Shown here: positions 1 to 12,300 of the stretch, in pieces
Position numbering within the stretch: position 1 is the first letter of the stretch
How the letters are laid out: the number at the start of each line of letters is the position of its first letter
Source of the DNA: Desmodesmus armatus
Lineage: Eukaryota > Chlorophyta > Chlorophyceae > Sphaeropleales > Scenedesmaceae
Direction: 5' to 3'
Assembly: GCA_007449985.2 (NCBI GenBank)
Contig: VIIQ02000047.1
Location: 461,479 to 525,478, forward strand
Length of the DNA: 64,000 nt
Notes under the pieces: model-generated
What the model was told of the DNA's origin: nothing
What the model saw: only the letters and a program-made list of their open reading frames with translations
Database searches by the model: none
Program-made: the position numbers and the translations under genes

Positions 1-3000
1 TCCACTTCTACAAGCTTTTGTCCGATGACAGCCACGCTGTGCATGCCTCTGCTGGCGATCGCCAGTGCCAGAATCTGTTGCCCAGAAACAACCTGCAGCG
101 CTGTTGGCCTCTCAGTTACATCCAAGCGCCAAACACAGACTCCACAACTGTCAAACATGGAGTCGTGTGGTTGCCACCCATATAGTATCGCAGTAAGGGA
201 CACCAGCTGCGCACCATCATGCTATGCACACAGGGGCAGGAGTACCGTACTACTGTGCGGCACAGTAATCAGACACGTGCAATGCGTACGTCCGCTGCCT
301 CTTTAGCGTCCAAGTAATACACCATCATTCACGGTTGGCAAAACCACTGCTACACACACCTCTGGCTACTGCATACCATCACTTTGCAATCCCAACTGGT
401 AGCGTGCAGTGAAGGCGTTACCAAGACATGATAGGCCGTGCTAAAACAGCATTGGTTGCGGCAACCAGTGCCACACAAAAGCATCCCTGCCGCAGGATGT
501 CAACATCTGCTGCCGGCATGCAGACCTCGAGAGTCTGGCTGCCTGGTGCGGCCGCATTGCACCCTGACACACAACCCAAGCCGCTAAACAATCTCATAGA
601 ACGGCTGGCGCCAGAGGCGACAGTACTGCATCGACCTCCATATTAGCCTGGCTGGTGCGCACAGCACGTGCTATGTGAATTTGCAGGTGTTGGTTGTGTT
701 GTTCCAATATAATTGTGTGGAAGGCGAAGTTGATGATGTTTGGCACAAACTGCACACAGCAACAGCACAGATGCCCATCAGCAGTAGCACCACATACCCC
801 ATCAGCAGTAGCACCACAGTGTGGCAGGTTGGAACATGACCGATCCTGCACTGACCGTGCAGACAGTCATGTTGATGACTAACGCCACGTATCTTGCGTC
901 AGCAGCGTGCGTGCGGGACACCCTGTTGGCGTTGCCACGAGTTGATCAGCAGCAGATCCGTATGTGTACACACATCTGACAGTGCGTGATGCTTGTTCCC
1001 TGCTGATCTAGTGGTTGCACTCCGTTTCCAAAACGTTCACATCTCCATAGCCTACTTCCAGAACATCAGTTGTCGATGTACCATCATCACGTCATCCCCG
1101 GCCAGCATGCCTTACGACAGTGCTGGCCATTTTTCAACACTGATGAGGCAACAACATGACATTTGCGGCAGCCCATGGGTAGTCAGGATCGCATCCTGGA
1201 TTCTGTACTGCTAGGGCTGAGTAGTCCCCAGGGAGGCCTATATTGCACGTTTTGGTCAGTGCATAATTATCAGCGTTGAAATTTAAGACTTTTGTCGTGT
1301 AGGATTTTGGAATGGATGTCACACTGTGTAGAACCAATTCAGGTCCGCGTACATTGGCATCGGCACTCTTTCAGCAAGGTTTGAAATGATTATTATACAT
1401 GTTTTGAAACGGAATTTGCGCACCCTGGTCTGGCAACGGCGACTTGTCACCTGTGTTGTGACTTACTGCTTCTCCTGGGGGTGACGGACCGCTGCATTCC
1501 CATCTCCCTCCAGGGGAGGTCGATGCAATAGCACGTGACAAAACATGGCCGACATCCAGATGTGCCGGCATCAAATGCCTCGGCGTCAGACTGCTCCCAC
1601 CTGGGCTCTTTCTTCAGATCAAGCACAGGTCCAAGCCCCCGGGGCCAGGTCTGGTTGACTTATATAGAGTTGCACCAAGTGCTGAGCAGCGCAGCACATA
1701 CAGGCAGTGGCACCAACACGAGTGAGCTGGATTGGATTCCTGTTGGCCTGATGAAACAAACAACCACACTTGGGGAGTGTCAATGGCAAGGCCAACCCTG
1801 ACGGGAACAGAATCAAACCACCGATGAAACACGCAAGCAGACGATGCATGCCGCATGCAGTAGCTGCATGGCTTGTTGCCTCGCAGGCAAACATACAGAA
1901 ATGCTGCCCAGCAGCACCAACAGGCAGTGCCCAACACAAGCTGATATCGATTGGATTCATGTTGGCCTGATGAAACCAACAACCAAATTGGGGGTTGTCG
2001 ATGGCAAGGCCCACCCAGACAGAAGCAGAATCAAACCACCAATGCAACATGCAAGCAAAAGATGCATGCACTGCAGACAAAACTGAGCTGACGCTAGCAA
2101 GCAGTGAGCCATGTCGCCTGGCCCACCGCGAGCGATATATCCATGAAACTGGTAGGGAACAACACAGACTCATCACACCCAACAGCGCCGATTGCTCCAC
2201 CCTTTCACCCTGCCAACCAGCATCATGCTCGGAGTTGCATTCAAACCAAATATGTTGCACTCAGCACACATGCCGCAGAGACACAGCGTCCCAAATGCCA
2301 TAAGCCCCCCTGCACCAAACGCACAGTGCCCCCTACACCAAACACAAGCTAGCGCCACGTCAGCCAGCACCACTGCAGCAGGGTTCACCCGTGCCATTCT
2401 GGCGCCCATTCAGCTGCAGTCAGGGTATGGTATGCGGATGCAGCAGCAACAACAACCACAAGAGGCTCTTGCAGCCCTGAGACCATCCTGCAGTGCAGCG
2501 CACACAATTCAACAGAGGACAACATGGCCACGACCTGTTTTGCCTGAACCATATGCATGCAGCAAAGTGCCACGTAGCGCTACAGTGGCACACCTGCCAG
2601 GCCTGTCAGTGACAACGGTTGAAGACGAAATAGTACTGGCAACAAAATACTACTGGCAACGACATGCACCTGACAACAAACTGGTACTGGCAACAGAATA
2701 CTCACAACAACAAACTCAGCCGGTAGGCTACAGACAGGGTGCACAGTGGCACATGCCAACATGGGTTGATTTCAGCATGGCGTGGCTTGCCATACATTAA
2801 GACAGCAAGCAGCGACCACTGCAACGTCGGCTGATGCTGCCACTGTCCATTGTCCCAGTGACAGCTGCCAAGTGTGAGTGCACAATCCCACAAACTGCTA
2901 ACAACTTGCATGCCGTCTGAGCCTCTGCAGTGCACCCTCCACGTCATGTGCACTGGCTGCCAGACGGCTCAGAGGTCGTGCTGCATTGTAACATAACTTA

Positions 3001-3911
3001 TTGTCAGGGCCTGACACAACTCTATGAATGTATGCACACGGCGCTTCCAGCATGAGACTGCTGCGGCACGGATACTAGTGTGCAACATCCCAGGCTATTC
3101 CACAACACAGAAGCATCTCACAACTGCAGACAACTCCAACTGACAATCAGCCAGCGCACACTTCCACGCAAATCAAACTGGTCAACAGTCCAATCAGCTT
3201 GGCGCCCAGCACCCTGCAGTGGGTTGGTGCTGATGAAACACGCGCGATCAACCCTCAGGAGGGTTGATGCTGATGCAATGGTTGCACCGCATGCAATGAA
3301 ACCTCAGCAAGCAATCAACTAAGCCCCAACATCAACTGCAAGCAGCTGTACAGATAGTAGCAGCACCAAGTCTGTGGCAGCCATGAAGATGCTCCCCAAA
3401 ACCCAACCACCCCCAAAGCGCTCAAACATACCGCCAGCAGTAGCCAGCAGAGGTGGTACGTACGATTGGTATAGCAAACACCAGCGTTTGGTATAGCAAC
3501 CACCAGAAGAACACATGACTGGTGTTCCAGCGCAACAGGACTGAGCCGCACACACACGCAATGCTAGCTCTCAGTACGCATGATGTCACGACCTCTCCTC
3601 CTCACCAAGTCACAAGGCTTGCACCCACCACCTCACGCAGCCTGAGTGACAGTAAGGGTGCTGTGTCACTCAGTGTCCCCCCAAGTACTAATTGATGTGG
3701 CACATTGCTACCCTGCGCCTAACGCTCTTACCACCAACTTCCTTTCCCATCCCAGGGGAGAAAACAAAGCCCCCCACCAACTCCTCCTGCTGGCCCAGCA
3801 GTAAGAAATTCTGACCCCCTTCCACTGCTCCAGTGTTCCATGGCACTAGCCTCATGTGTGCTACCCAGGGGGAAGCATGTCGCCGCTGTTGCTGTTTCAG
3901 GCGTGAAGGCT
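1..3911. other. Intergenic region without a supported gene
   Basis: Open frames on both strands are short, overlap one another, and show no domain motif or coherent exon chain. The stretch contains the tandem repeat listed separately and short CAG/TGCTG-rich tracts. The last few hundred bases are the likely 3' flank of the minus-strand lipid gene that ends at 3912. Unrecognised non-coding RNA or regulatory DNA cannot be excluded by eye. Confidence 0.5.
1681..2110. repeat. Diverged tandem repeat, two units of about 220 bp
   Basis: The block around 1731-1850 recurs around 1951-2070. Both copies share TTGGATTC, GTTGGCCTGATGAAAC, GATGGCAAGGCC-like and CAGAATCAAACCACC segments in the same order, with substitutions and small indels. 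The flanking sequence (AGGCAGTG, CAACAC) is also shared, giving a unit of about 220 bp. No coding function is evident. Confidence 0.7.
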
Positions 3912-6900
3912 TCACAGTACCTCCAGGGTGACCCCGTGCTGCTTGGCTAGCTCGACCAGTGCAGCAACGTAGCGAGCATGGAAGGATGCCAGGTCTTCCT
4001 CTGGCTGGGGCTTCATAGGCTTGCCGATGACAACCTGCAGGTACAACCGCACAGCAGACAGTGCTGACATGTGTCAACGTGATGTCCAAATTCAACAAGA
4101 GTGCAAGGCGATATTATGCATTTATCGGATAGGAAAGGCTCTGAAACCCACAGGCATTGCTTGAAGGGAACTGACTCACTGCGCAAGCAGTAGCAGGATG
4201 TGCAACATAGACAGGGTGCTTCTGCACTGCCATATTTGCTTCAGGCATCATCGGATGAAACTTGCAGCAATTGCAAGCTCCTAAGCAGATCATAGAGTGC
4301 TGTGATCTCTGTCACGATGTCACAGCGCCGCAGCATGAGGACTGTGCATGACAGTCGGCACAGGGTTGCGCCCAGCAAGCAGGCGCTCACATGCAGCAAT
4401 GCCGCACTCAGTCGGACCAACTGGGTCCTGGTTCAAGCTGCAGCAGCTGGGGCAATTCACATCAGCACTGCAAACTCTGATCAAGCACACGTTCAGTGCC
4501 CAACCCCATCCAAGAGCATGCTGCATTCAAGACTCACGTGCACAGGGACGCGCTTGGCAGGCAGCAGCAGCGCAGCGGTGAAGGTGGATGCGTAGGCACC
4601 CCCCACATGCTCTTCCCCCACCCCCAGCACAGGCACTAGCTGGGCTCCAGTCTCCATTGCAAGGCATACAAAGCCCAGCCGCTTTGACAGCACCACCTTG
4701 TTGCTGCGCTTGAAACGGGCCTCTGCCAGGCCACCGGGTGCGATGGCGATGGAGGTGCCCTCCTTGCTCTGTGCAGGAGTGCAGGAGTTCAGGCAGCGTG
4801 CACTGTGTGTGAGATAATGAGCGCCTGGTGAATTCAGAGCTTGCAGCGCAGGCAGGCCTGTGTGCGCAGCATGGCCTGTGATTAATTGGGGGTCATACAC
4901 AGCTAGATAGGGGGCAAGAGTGTGCAGGCAACGTGTGATGTCTGTGACACATTGAGCGCCTGCCATTGAATCAGTTCAGAGCAGCAGTTGTAGCACAGGT
5001 ATTGCTTGTGTGCGCAGCATGGCCTTTGACAAATTGAGGGTTTTACAAAGCTCAAGAGGGGGCAACAGTGAGCAGGCACCGTGCTGCTTCTGGACACTGG
5101 GCACTGGGCCCTCACATGCGGCTGGGCAATGAGCATGTGCAGCAAGGGCGTGCCTTACACCTTTGCGCATGTTAAGCGGCTTATTTGAGCCCATCGTATA
5201 TGCATATGATGCAGGGTCAGCACGATAGCAGCGCCGCACTGAGCAACGCATGCAGCCCACCTGAAGTTTCTTGAGGAGGGTGTCCTTGTCGAGTGCGCAG
5301 CCGCCCAGGATGCTGTAGACGTGCCTCACAACAGGAATGCTGAGCAGGGTGTTCACAACTGGCAGGGACACCCTGTAGGCACATGCGCAGCAGTTGAAAG
5401 CATACACACGGGGGGCAGGTCAGCATTTGCGCATTTGCAATGCATGCTTGGCCTGCCAGCCTGGCATTAGCCTCAGTAGGTTCAATTGACCAGGCTGGCA
5501 GTGTTCATGTACAGGCAGTACCATATGGTACGTTGATGCCGCCTTGAGTTGGCACACAGGGAGCTGCGCAAAATGATCATTCCTACACCCATGCAAGCTG
5601 CATTGCTGCTTTTCACAGAACGATACTCAGAGTGTGTTTCAAAGATGCATCCAAGGGGTGCTGAGCCCCCGCCCAGTAACAGCAAACTTAGTACACACCT
5701 GATGCCAGAGACGGGTGACTTGCGCCCAGTGAGTCCAAACACCAGCCACAACCCGCGCGCCAGCCTGCCATGTGGATGGTAGCCAAACAAATACTTCTGC
5801 TCAGGGTCAAAGGACACGCTGCCTGCGCAGGAGACGCTGCAAGCATATGCGCCCCGCACCGCGTCCCACACCGGCAGCCGCCTGAACCAAGTCCATCCAG
5901 TAGTAGACACCGGCATCAGCACAACACAGCACAGCGCTGCTAGGCCGGGGGTGCTGAACAGCATTGGCAGCAGCCACTTGACGTTTGCGAGGGTCCAAGT
6001 GACCGCAAGGTAGTAGGCCAGGTTGTAGACCAGCAGGAGAGGAGAAGCGCCAGCACGCGTGTCCCCCTTGCCGCTGATGTGTGTGCCGCACCAGTCGTCC
6101 CAGTGACGGAAGTACAGGGAGAGGTTGTAGCGGCCGCGCTCATGGTGGTATTGATGGTCGGTGGGGCTGTGGGCTGTCCCCGTGAACAGCAGGCACGCAA
6201 ACAGCGGGTTCAGCACGACAAGAACCAAGGGGCTACTGTACCGCATGCCAGAGTGGCCGATCATGCCCAGCTGGGTCGACACAATCATCGGCGCCACGAG
6301 AGTTGGAATGTTGGCGAACATCACGCCATCCAACACACGCGTGAACAGCTGCATGTTGAGTGCAAGGGTAAAGGCATAGGGGATGCAGTGACCCAAGATG
6401 GACTCGGCCGAGGTGATGATCAGCCCTGTCCTTGCCTCCAACATGACCCTAGGGTCGTGGTGGTGTGCATGAACATGCCTATACAGCCACCGGTTGGCAT
6501 GCAGGGCCCTATGCAGGAAATAGTAGTACGCATCATGCAGCAGCAGCATAAGCATAGTGGCCCACAGCAGATTGAAGGGCTGTAGGCCATATTCAAACAC
6601 GATAGGCCACAAGGCCCCTGCATGCGCAATTGTGCCGAAAGCCACAAGAGGCACCATGGTAATCATCGTGGCTGAAAACATGTCCCACACGACCCCCTGC
6701 CATGGTGCTGATATGTAGTAATCGGAGGTGCGCACAGCTAGACCCTTGCGCAACAGCCAGGGCGCATAGACATAGTCGAACAAGATGGCTGTAATTGTGG
6801 GCACGACCCCGATGGATGAATAGGTTGCGCAGGCGCGGAGAGCCTCGGAGGAGTTGAATCTGCCGTTGAAGATGCCCCAGTTTCTTGGGGACAAAATGTA

Positions 6901-6939
6901 CTTGATCCCCCTGCTGGCACCTGCAGGCACAATGCACAT
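3912..6939 (-). CDS. Fusion: sterol-desaturase/fatty-acid-hydroxylase domain plus DGAT2-type acyltransferase
   Basis: Four exons keep one frame: 6939-5699, 5372-5261, 4768-4538 and 4034-3912, giving about 568 aa from the ATG at 6939. Exon 1 carries the di-iron histidine clusters of the sterol desaturase superfamily: HDAYYYFLHR with HRALH (residues 135-147), HAHHH (157-161), GHSG (228-231) and HQYHH (262-266). Without a stop, the same exon then enters a DGAT2 domain: hydrophobic segments (about 300-350), then YHPHG (387-391). Later exons add IAPGGLAEA, then LGFVCLAMETGAQLVPVLG, and a C-terminus beginning VVIGKPMKPQPEEDL, all typical of DGAT2. By family, the first half oxidises or desaturates a lipid at the ER, and the second transfers acyl groups from acyl-CoA to diacylglycerol or an alcohol. 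Substrates are unknown. An extra 5' exon near 7090 is possible, because a 3' splice site (GCCTGCAG) lies just after the chosen ATG. Confidence 0.9.
4800..5090. repeat. Duplicated block inside intron 2 of the fusion gene
   Basis: Two blocks (about 4808-4935 and 4950-5085) share GAGCGCCTG, GTGTGCGCAGCATGGCCT, AAATTGAGGG/TAATTGGGGG and AGGGGGCAA in order, at roughly 145 bp spacing. The repeat lies wholly within the intron between the exons ending at 5261 and starting at 4768. Confidence 0.55.
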
Positions 6940-7666
6940 GCAGCGGCAGGCTCAGGGAATTGACGTAACGCATTTACCACTGAGGATTGTGAGGATTGTG
7001 GACATTGATACAGGTCAAAGCTTGAGAATGGAAGGCTGGTTGAAGCCTGCGCCCAGTGAACTTCAGCTTGAAGCCTTGCCCGACTGCCCATGGTTCCCCC
7101 CCGCCCCCTTGGCATGACGGACTCGGCAGGCTTTACAAGCCACACCGAGGGTTGGTGGGAGCGAGCAGACACAGGAGCAGTGCGCACCTGGCTTGCCTGC
7201 GCTTGAAGCAGACTGTCCCGCTCTGGTCTCAGCAAAGCACTGGCGCCCAGCACTCCCTCTGTCTGAATGGTCCTGCAGAGACAGGGGGTGACAGCATGTA
7301 CGCTTATGAGGCTAGCGCCCGATCAGGTGTCTCAGCAACAGCGGTAGGTTGCAGCAAGCGTCCCTGCCACGCTTGTTACTGACAGCAACTGGCGGTTCAT
7401 GTAACAGCAGCCAACCCAGACTAGTCCAGTACTGTTACATTGACAAAGAGGCAAAAAGGGGGTGGTGACGCCTTAGGCACTGCCGGGCTGCTAGCTGAGA
7501 TGCTGCCAGCAAACTTGCACTACCCATGCACCCCATGGTTTGAATCAGCAGCGCCCACACTGTGCATTCATTGCATATTGCTGATCAATGCACATTGCTG
7601 AGCAATGTGCAGGGTGTGTAGCATCCATCTACCTGCTGAACCCACTGGGTTTCACAAACACTAGTC

Positions 7667-7732
7667 ATGCTGCGGCCTGTCATCTCAGTAGTACCGCTTT
7701 CTACTGCGCTTTCAGATGACAGGCCGCAGCAT
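7667..7732. repeat. Perfect 19-bp inverted repeat (hairpin)
   Basis: ATGCTGCGGCCTGTCATCT at 7667-7685 is exactly reverse-complementary to 7714-7732. Inside the loop, CAGTAG and CTACTG can pair again, so the RNA would form a two-tier stem-loop of about 66 nt. It lies downstream of the small secreted-protein exons (3' UTR, later intron, or intergenic) and upstream of the lipid fusion gene. It could be a terminator-like 3' structure, a miRNA-type precursor or a small inverted-repeat element. Confidence 0.75.
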
Positions 7733-7790
7733 CACTGGTGTTGGTGAAAGGGGCTGATGGGCAACCAGCTGGGGTCCATGCAGCACTCAC

Positions 7791-8356
7791 CAGAGCAACA
7801 TCAGCCTCCAAAGAGGCCTCAGGCGACTGCTGCTGGAGGTTGCGACAACGGGCATCCTTTGCCAGACTGTCACTGGCCAGCCGTGCATGGCCTGTGCCGA
7901 GCATTTCTGCGGGGGGCCAGAGCCAGCAACGGGCAGAAACATATATGTGGACGAGAGGAGGAGAGGTCAACTGCTCAAGCAGTTGGTGACGCGGAAACAA
8001 CCGCACACATCAGGACAGGCTCACCACCCCAGCGTCAAACGCAGGTCGCTGCATGGTCATAGTGGTATGATACTAGATGAAAACACAATGCTCGTGCTTG
8101 CTGGCTTGACCAGCGATCGCTTGCGAGTGGACTTCTCGAAGCCTTAGCCAAGACGTGACACACCTGCACCACAAACTGGGGGGGCCCGCCCCTTCTGAGG
8201 CGCCACATGGGTGCTATTACGCTCCACGATTGTGTTGGAGTGCTCATTGACTGGCAGCACTGGCATTGAGAGCGGCCCTACTACGGAGGTGTCTGCCTGC
8301 GCTGCAGCGCTTATTGCTGCCAAACACAGAAGCATAACGATTGCGCATTGCGCCAT
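7791..8356 (-). CDS. Small putative secreted protein, 5' two exons
   Basis: Exon 1 (8356-8164) starts with ATG and encodes MAQCAIVMLLCLAAISAAA, a textbook signal peptide (short n-region, 13-residue hydrophobic core, Ala-rich cleavage region, probably before QADTS). It ends at a GTGTGT donor. Exon 2 (7906-7791) follows a CCCCCCGCAG acceptor in the correct phase and ends at GTGAGT. Together they give 103 codons with no stop. The mature part has a possible N-glycosylation site (NST) and two to three cysteines, and I recognise no family. The 3' end was not found; further exons could lie between 7790 and about 7150. It runs in the same direction as the lipid fusion gene downstream. The start and the exon junction are well supported; the function is unknown. 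Confidence 0.55.
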
Positions 8357-9337
8357 TCTCCTCTGGTGACTGGGCCAAAACGGACTCGCCCAGGCCCGTA
8401 ACGCCTTCAACGACAATAGGTTACGCGACACGTACTCAACGTCCTAGCTGTATATACTGCGTGACCTCTGGTTGATGGAGCAACTCTGCAGCCTTGGCTA
8501 CAAAAAAGCCCAGTGCAACCCTTTTCCAACGTTGGTGCGCCGGTCAGTCTGGACTTGATGGAAACCGCCATGACAACCGCCCACGATACAAGAAGATTAT
8601 CAATAGATTTGATCATTTGGGTGCATCTGTTGTGGATGCAAAGATGCATCAATATCATCATCATTGCGGATGTTTACAAGCTTCAGAGGCTTGGTTAAAC
8701 AACTTTCGAACTTTCTCCGATGACGTCACGTGACGGTCACGACGCGTCACAGCGGTTTGTGCACCACGCTGCTGAGTGCAATTGCTCCCCATCCAGCCGA
8801 CCCTGCAGGAGCCGATGTCTGCCAGAGAGTCCGCTGCACTATCAACAACAGCATTGCAGCCAGTGTGACAGTACACACTCCTTGCTGACATGCCGGTGCC
8901 CCACTGTGGAAACTGCTCACATACAACAGCGATATCAGCATGCATTGCACCTCAAGCAATGCAGCTAAGACTCGACCCTAACAGCAGCCTAGCCTGGGGG
9001 AGGGGGGGGTCATAATGTGAGCCTCGGCTTGCGCTGAAAGCTGTGCAGAGCTGGTGCATGTGGATACACTGTGTTGAATTAAGTGGAGGTCAGTCCTTGC
9101 TGAGCAGGCGCATGTTACAAGACAGTTCAACTTCTGATCTTTCATTTAATGATCAGGTGGCCACTCGCCAACATATGCCAGCAGATTCCCTGCTGACCAC
9201 ACACGTCAACATGCATGATTGAGAGTAACAGCCAATGGCCGCCGCGAAAAAGCTTATTCACAGGCCAGCATGCAACTCAGCCTGCATCCCACCCTACCCG
9301 GCTCTGTCATTCTGTCACTTGCAGCACCACCACTCCC
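8357..9337. other. Intergenic region between two minus-strand genes
   Basis: No coherent exon chain was found. The stretch should hold the promoter of the small secreted-protein gene (just above 8356) and the 3' flank of the large gene ending at 9338. A short G-rich run lies at about 8998-9010. No clear TATA box or other named element was seen. Confidence 0.4.
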
Positions 9338-12300
9338 TCAGCGCACCAGTGTGTGCAGAGCAGCCTGCACTTCCTCTTCAGGGTCAAACCCTGCGCGCAC
9401 AACCGGCTTGGCTGCTGCTGCGCCACCTTCATCTTCGTCTTCCACTGCCACTGGGGCTTGCACTGGGCACACCTCAGATACCCACACCGCCCCGGGCTGC
9501 CCGTGCTGCAGCGCAGCCAGCAGAAGGTTCATCGCAGGCCCTGAAACTGCCAGGCTGCCGTGCGCCAAACCCATAGCATTCACTGGCGCCTCCGCCCCTG
9601 CCTGCGCAACAGCGCCCCCACTACTGCCGCTGCTGCTGCCCAGGCTGCTGATGCCCTCGGGCAGCAGCAGGCTGCCGCAGCTGCAGAGCTCCAGCAGCAG
9701 CGGCAGTACCTGCTGGCTGGTAGCTGAGTCTCGATTGGCGGCCAGAAGCACTGACACCACTCTGAGACCGAGCACAAGCCTATCCAACCGTTTCTGCACA
9801 GCACTCGCTGCTGCCGAACCAACACTTGCTGCCGCCTCTGCTGCTGCGTTTGTACCCTGCCCAGCAGAACCGGCGTCTGGATTGCCCTGCTGCTCTGCTG
9901 AGGTTCCAGCCTTAACCCTGCGCTTCTTATGCACTCGACCAGAGGGTGACAGCGGGTCGTCGGACACGTGCTGATTGCTGCTGCTGCCGCCGCCACTGCT
10001 GCCGCTAGTGCTGGCGGACGGCTGCAGCAGCGCAGCAGCAAGGTTCAGCCAGGCTTGCCTGGGCGTTGCACTGCTGCTAGGGCCGCCCATGAATCCCATG
10101 CCCCTGCCCCTACCGTGACCTCGCACAGGCTCAAACTCCCCATCACTGCCACTACCGTCACCAGTCCATCTGCCACTGTCGACGAATGACGTGCGGCGGT
10201 AGAATTGCCGCTCATGCATGGCTTTTGCTGCTGTTCTGTCGTGACGGCCCTGCCGGCTCCTCATAGCAGCCTTGCGCTGCTTGTTGGACAGCAAAGGCTG
10301 GCTTGGGGGGCAGGCTGCTGTCAGGACAGCAGTAGGCTTGGGAGGGTAAATAGGGGGCGTTGGGGGTGCAGTGCTGCTGCTGGCTTTGGCAATACTGGCT
10401 GCAAGGGCGTCACCAACCTGTGGGCGGCAAGCAGAAATGATGTGTAACCAATCATGGCACTACATGGTGGATTGGGTTTTGCTGAAGGAAGGGTTTGCAT
10501 GCACTGTTGTGTGACCCGCCACGAGCACCCATTTACAGACTACCTATGCAGTAAGCGGCGCTGCAGACTGCAGCAGCGACACTGCCTGTATTACGTCATC
10601 ATGGCTCTGATGAGTCATCAGCTGATGACTCACCTTGTTGGCTGACAGATTTGACAACCTGGCAACATTTGGTGACACATGCAGCGGTGACTGTGCCACT
10701 AGTTTGAGAATTTGTTGAGACCTATGCGCTGTATCAAAATCTCTACCTAAAGGTACACTACCTTACTATCAATCCAATACACTACACCCAATCGTGCACT
10801 CACCGTGTCTGCTGGCAGGCCCGACAGCGCCAGCAAAGTGTCTAAAAGCTGCACACTGGCACTCGTGTTGTGCCACTCCTTCCAGGAACCCAGCAAAAAC
10901 GCCACAGCGCTCGTCTTGGCACGCAGCACTTCAGCGGCTTGAGAGCCAGGCTGCACGTGTGACGCATAACTGCCAACAGCTACGGCTGCTGTGACTGCTG
11001 CCTGGAAGTCAGCTGCAACAGACAGGGGCTGCCAAGGGCGGGGGACGGGGGCAGCTATCGGGTGCTGTTGCAGCAGCAGGAGTGCCTGCACAAAATCATG
11101 CATCAAACCATGAGCAGATCCAGTCGTGAGCTCGGAATGATACACCCCAGCATCCACACACATCAACTTCAGCCACATCATGTGAAGTTCCGGCAAATAT
11201 TGGACAGGCAGTGGCCTTTGGAGGCTGCGTAAATCAACCTGACAGCCTTGCCCACGCTGTTTCCTACAGGCCCAGCACAGGCATCATCAGCAATTCTGTT
11301 GAACGATGTTACTTGCCCAATATGCAAACTTGCACTGGGTTCACACATACGCAGCAATCACTCCATACCTGCAGCGCCTCCTTGGGCTTGTGGAAAGAGC
11401 TGCTCGACAGCCCGGCCAACGCTTGGTCCAGCACACTCATCCTCCGGTCCTGAATGACGCTGTCGCTGCCGCCACTGCTGCTACTGGGCTGTGCAGCTCC
11501 GCTGCCTGTGCCTCCCTCGACTTCTGGTGCGGCATCTGTTTCCATCTCTGTGTCCTGATCTGCTGTATCCTGATCTGCCAGGGTGGCCACGAAGCCTGCT
11601 GCTGTTGCCAGTGCTGCTTTCAACTCGGTGACCAGTCCTGCACCACCTCTGGTAAAATGTGTATGCCAGACTTGCAGTCTGTAGGCTGCCTGAAGATCTG
11701 GGGCACCTGAAAGAGCTGACTTGATGTTGTGATTGGTTGCCTGGAGGCTGGAGCAGCCTCTCCTGTTGGGAAGGTGTGAGTGAGTGCAAGTGAGTGAGTG
11801 GGTGAGTGAGTGAGTGAGTGAGTGAGTGAGTGAGTGAGTGTGCGTGTGAGTGAGTGAGTGAGTGTGAGTGTGTGAGTGTGTGAGTGAGTGTGTGTGTGAG
11901 AAACACACAACTAAGCGTGCAGTCAGTCAGGTTGCTGGCTCAGGTAAGCAGGCAGCAAGCAGCTTCTGTGTTTTCATGCACTGATAGCATGTGGTGGCAA
12001 GGAATAGAAGTCACTGGCATGCTACTAGCTGACGTGTGGCAGGCGCAACTGGATTGCGCTTTGCGTTGGACTGCACTAGTGTCTTCATCACTGGCAGGTA
12101 GGGGTTAGCACCTTTGGCCTTTGAAGGTGTGTGGTTGCGCGGCAGGCAATGCACGCCTACATGATGGAACATTACAGCAACTGTACTTGACACATGTGGT
12201 GCGCCCCACTTGTGAGGCCAGCACGCCAGCAGCCCAAAGGTCCAAAAAGAGTTGCATGCTGCAACATAGATCAGATTCATGCTGCAACAAAGGTTACTGC

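Noticed and set aside
2192..2800. 202-codon open frame on the plus strand
   Set aside because: Irregular composition, no domain, no splice-consistent neighbours and overlapping open frames on the other strand.
6079..6585. 168-codon plus-strand frame
   Set aside because: It is antisense to the His-cluster region of the desaturase exon and has no family features.
11309..11910. His/Thr/Ser/Leu repeat proteins on the minus strand
   Set aside because: Direct translation of the GAGT/GTGA microsatellite in three frames; only the part below about 11720 is plausible coding sequence of the large gene.
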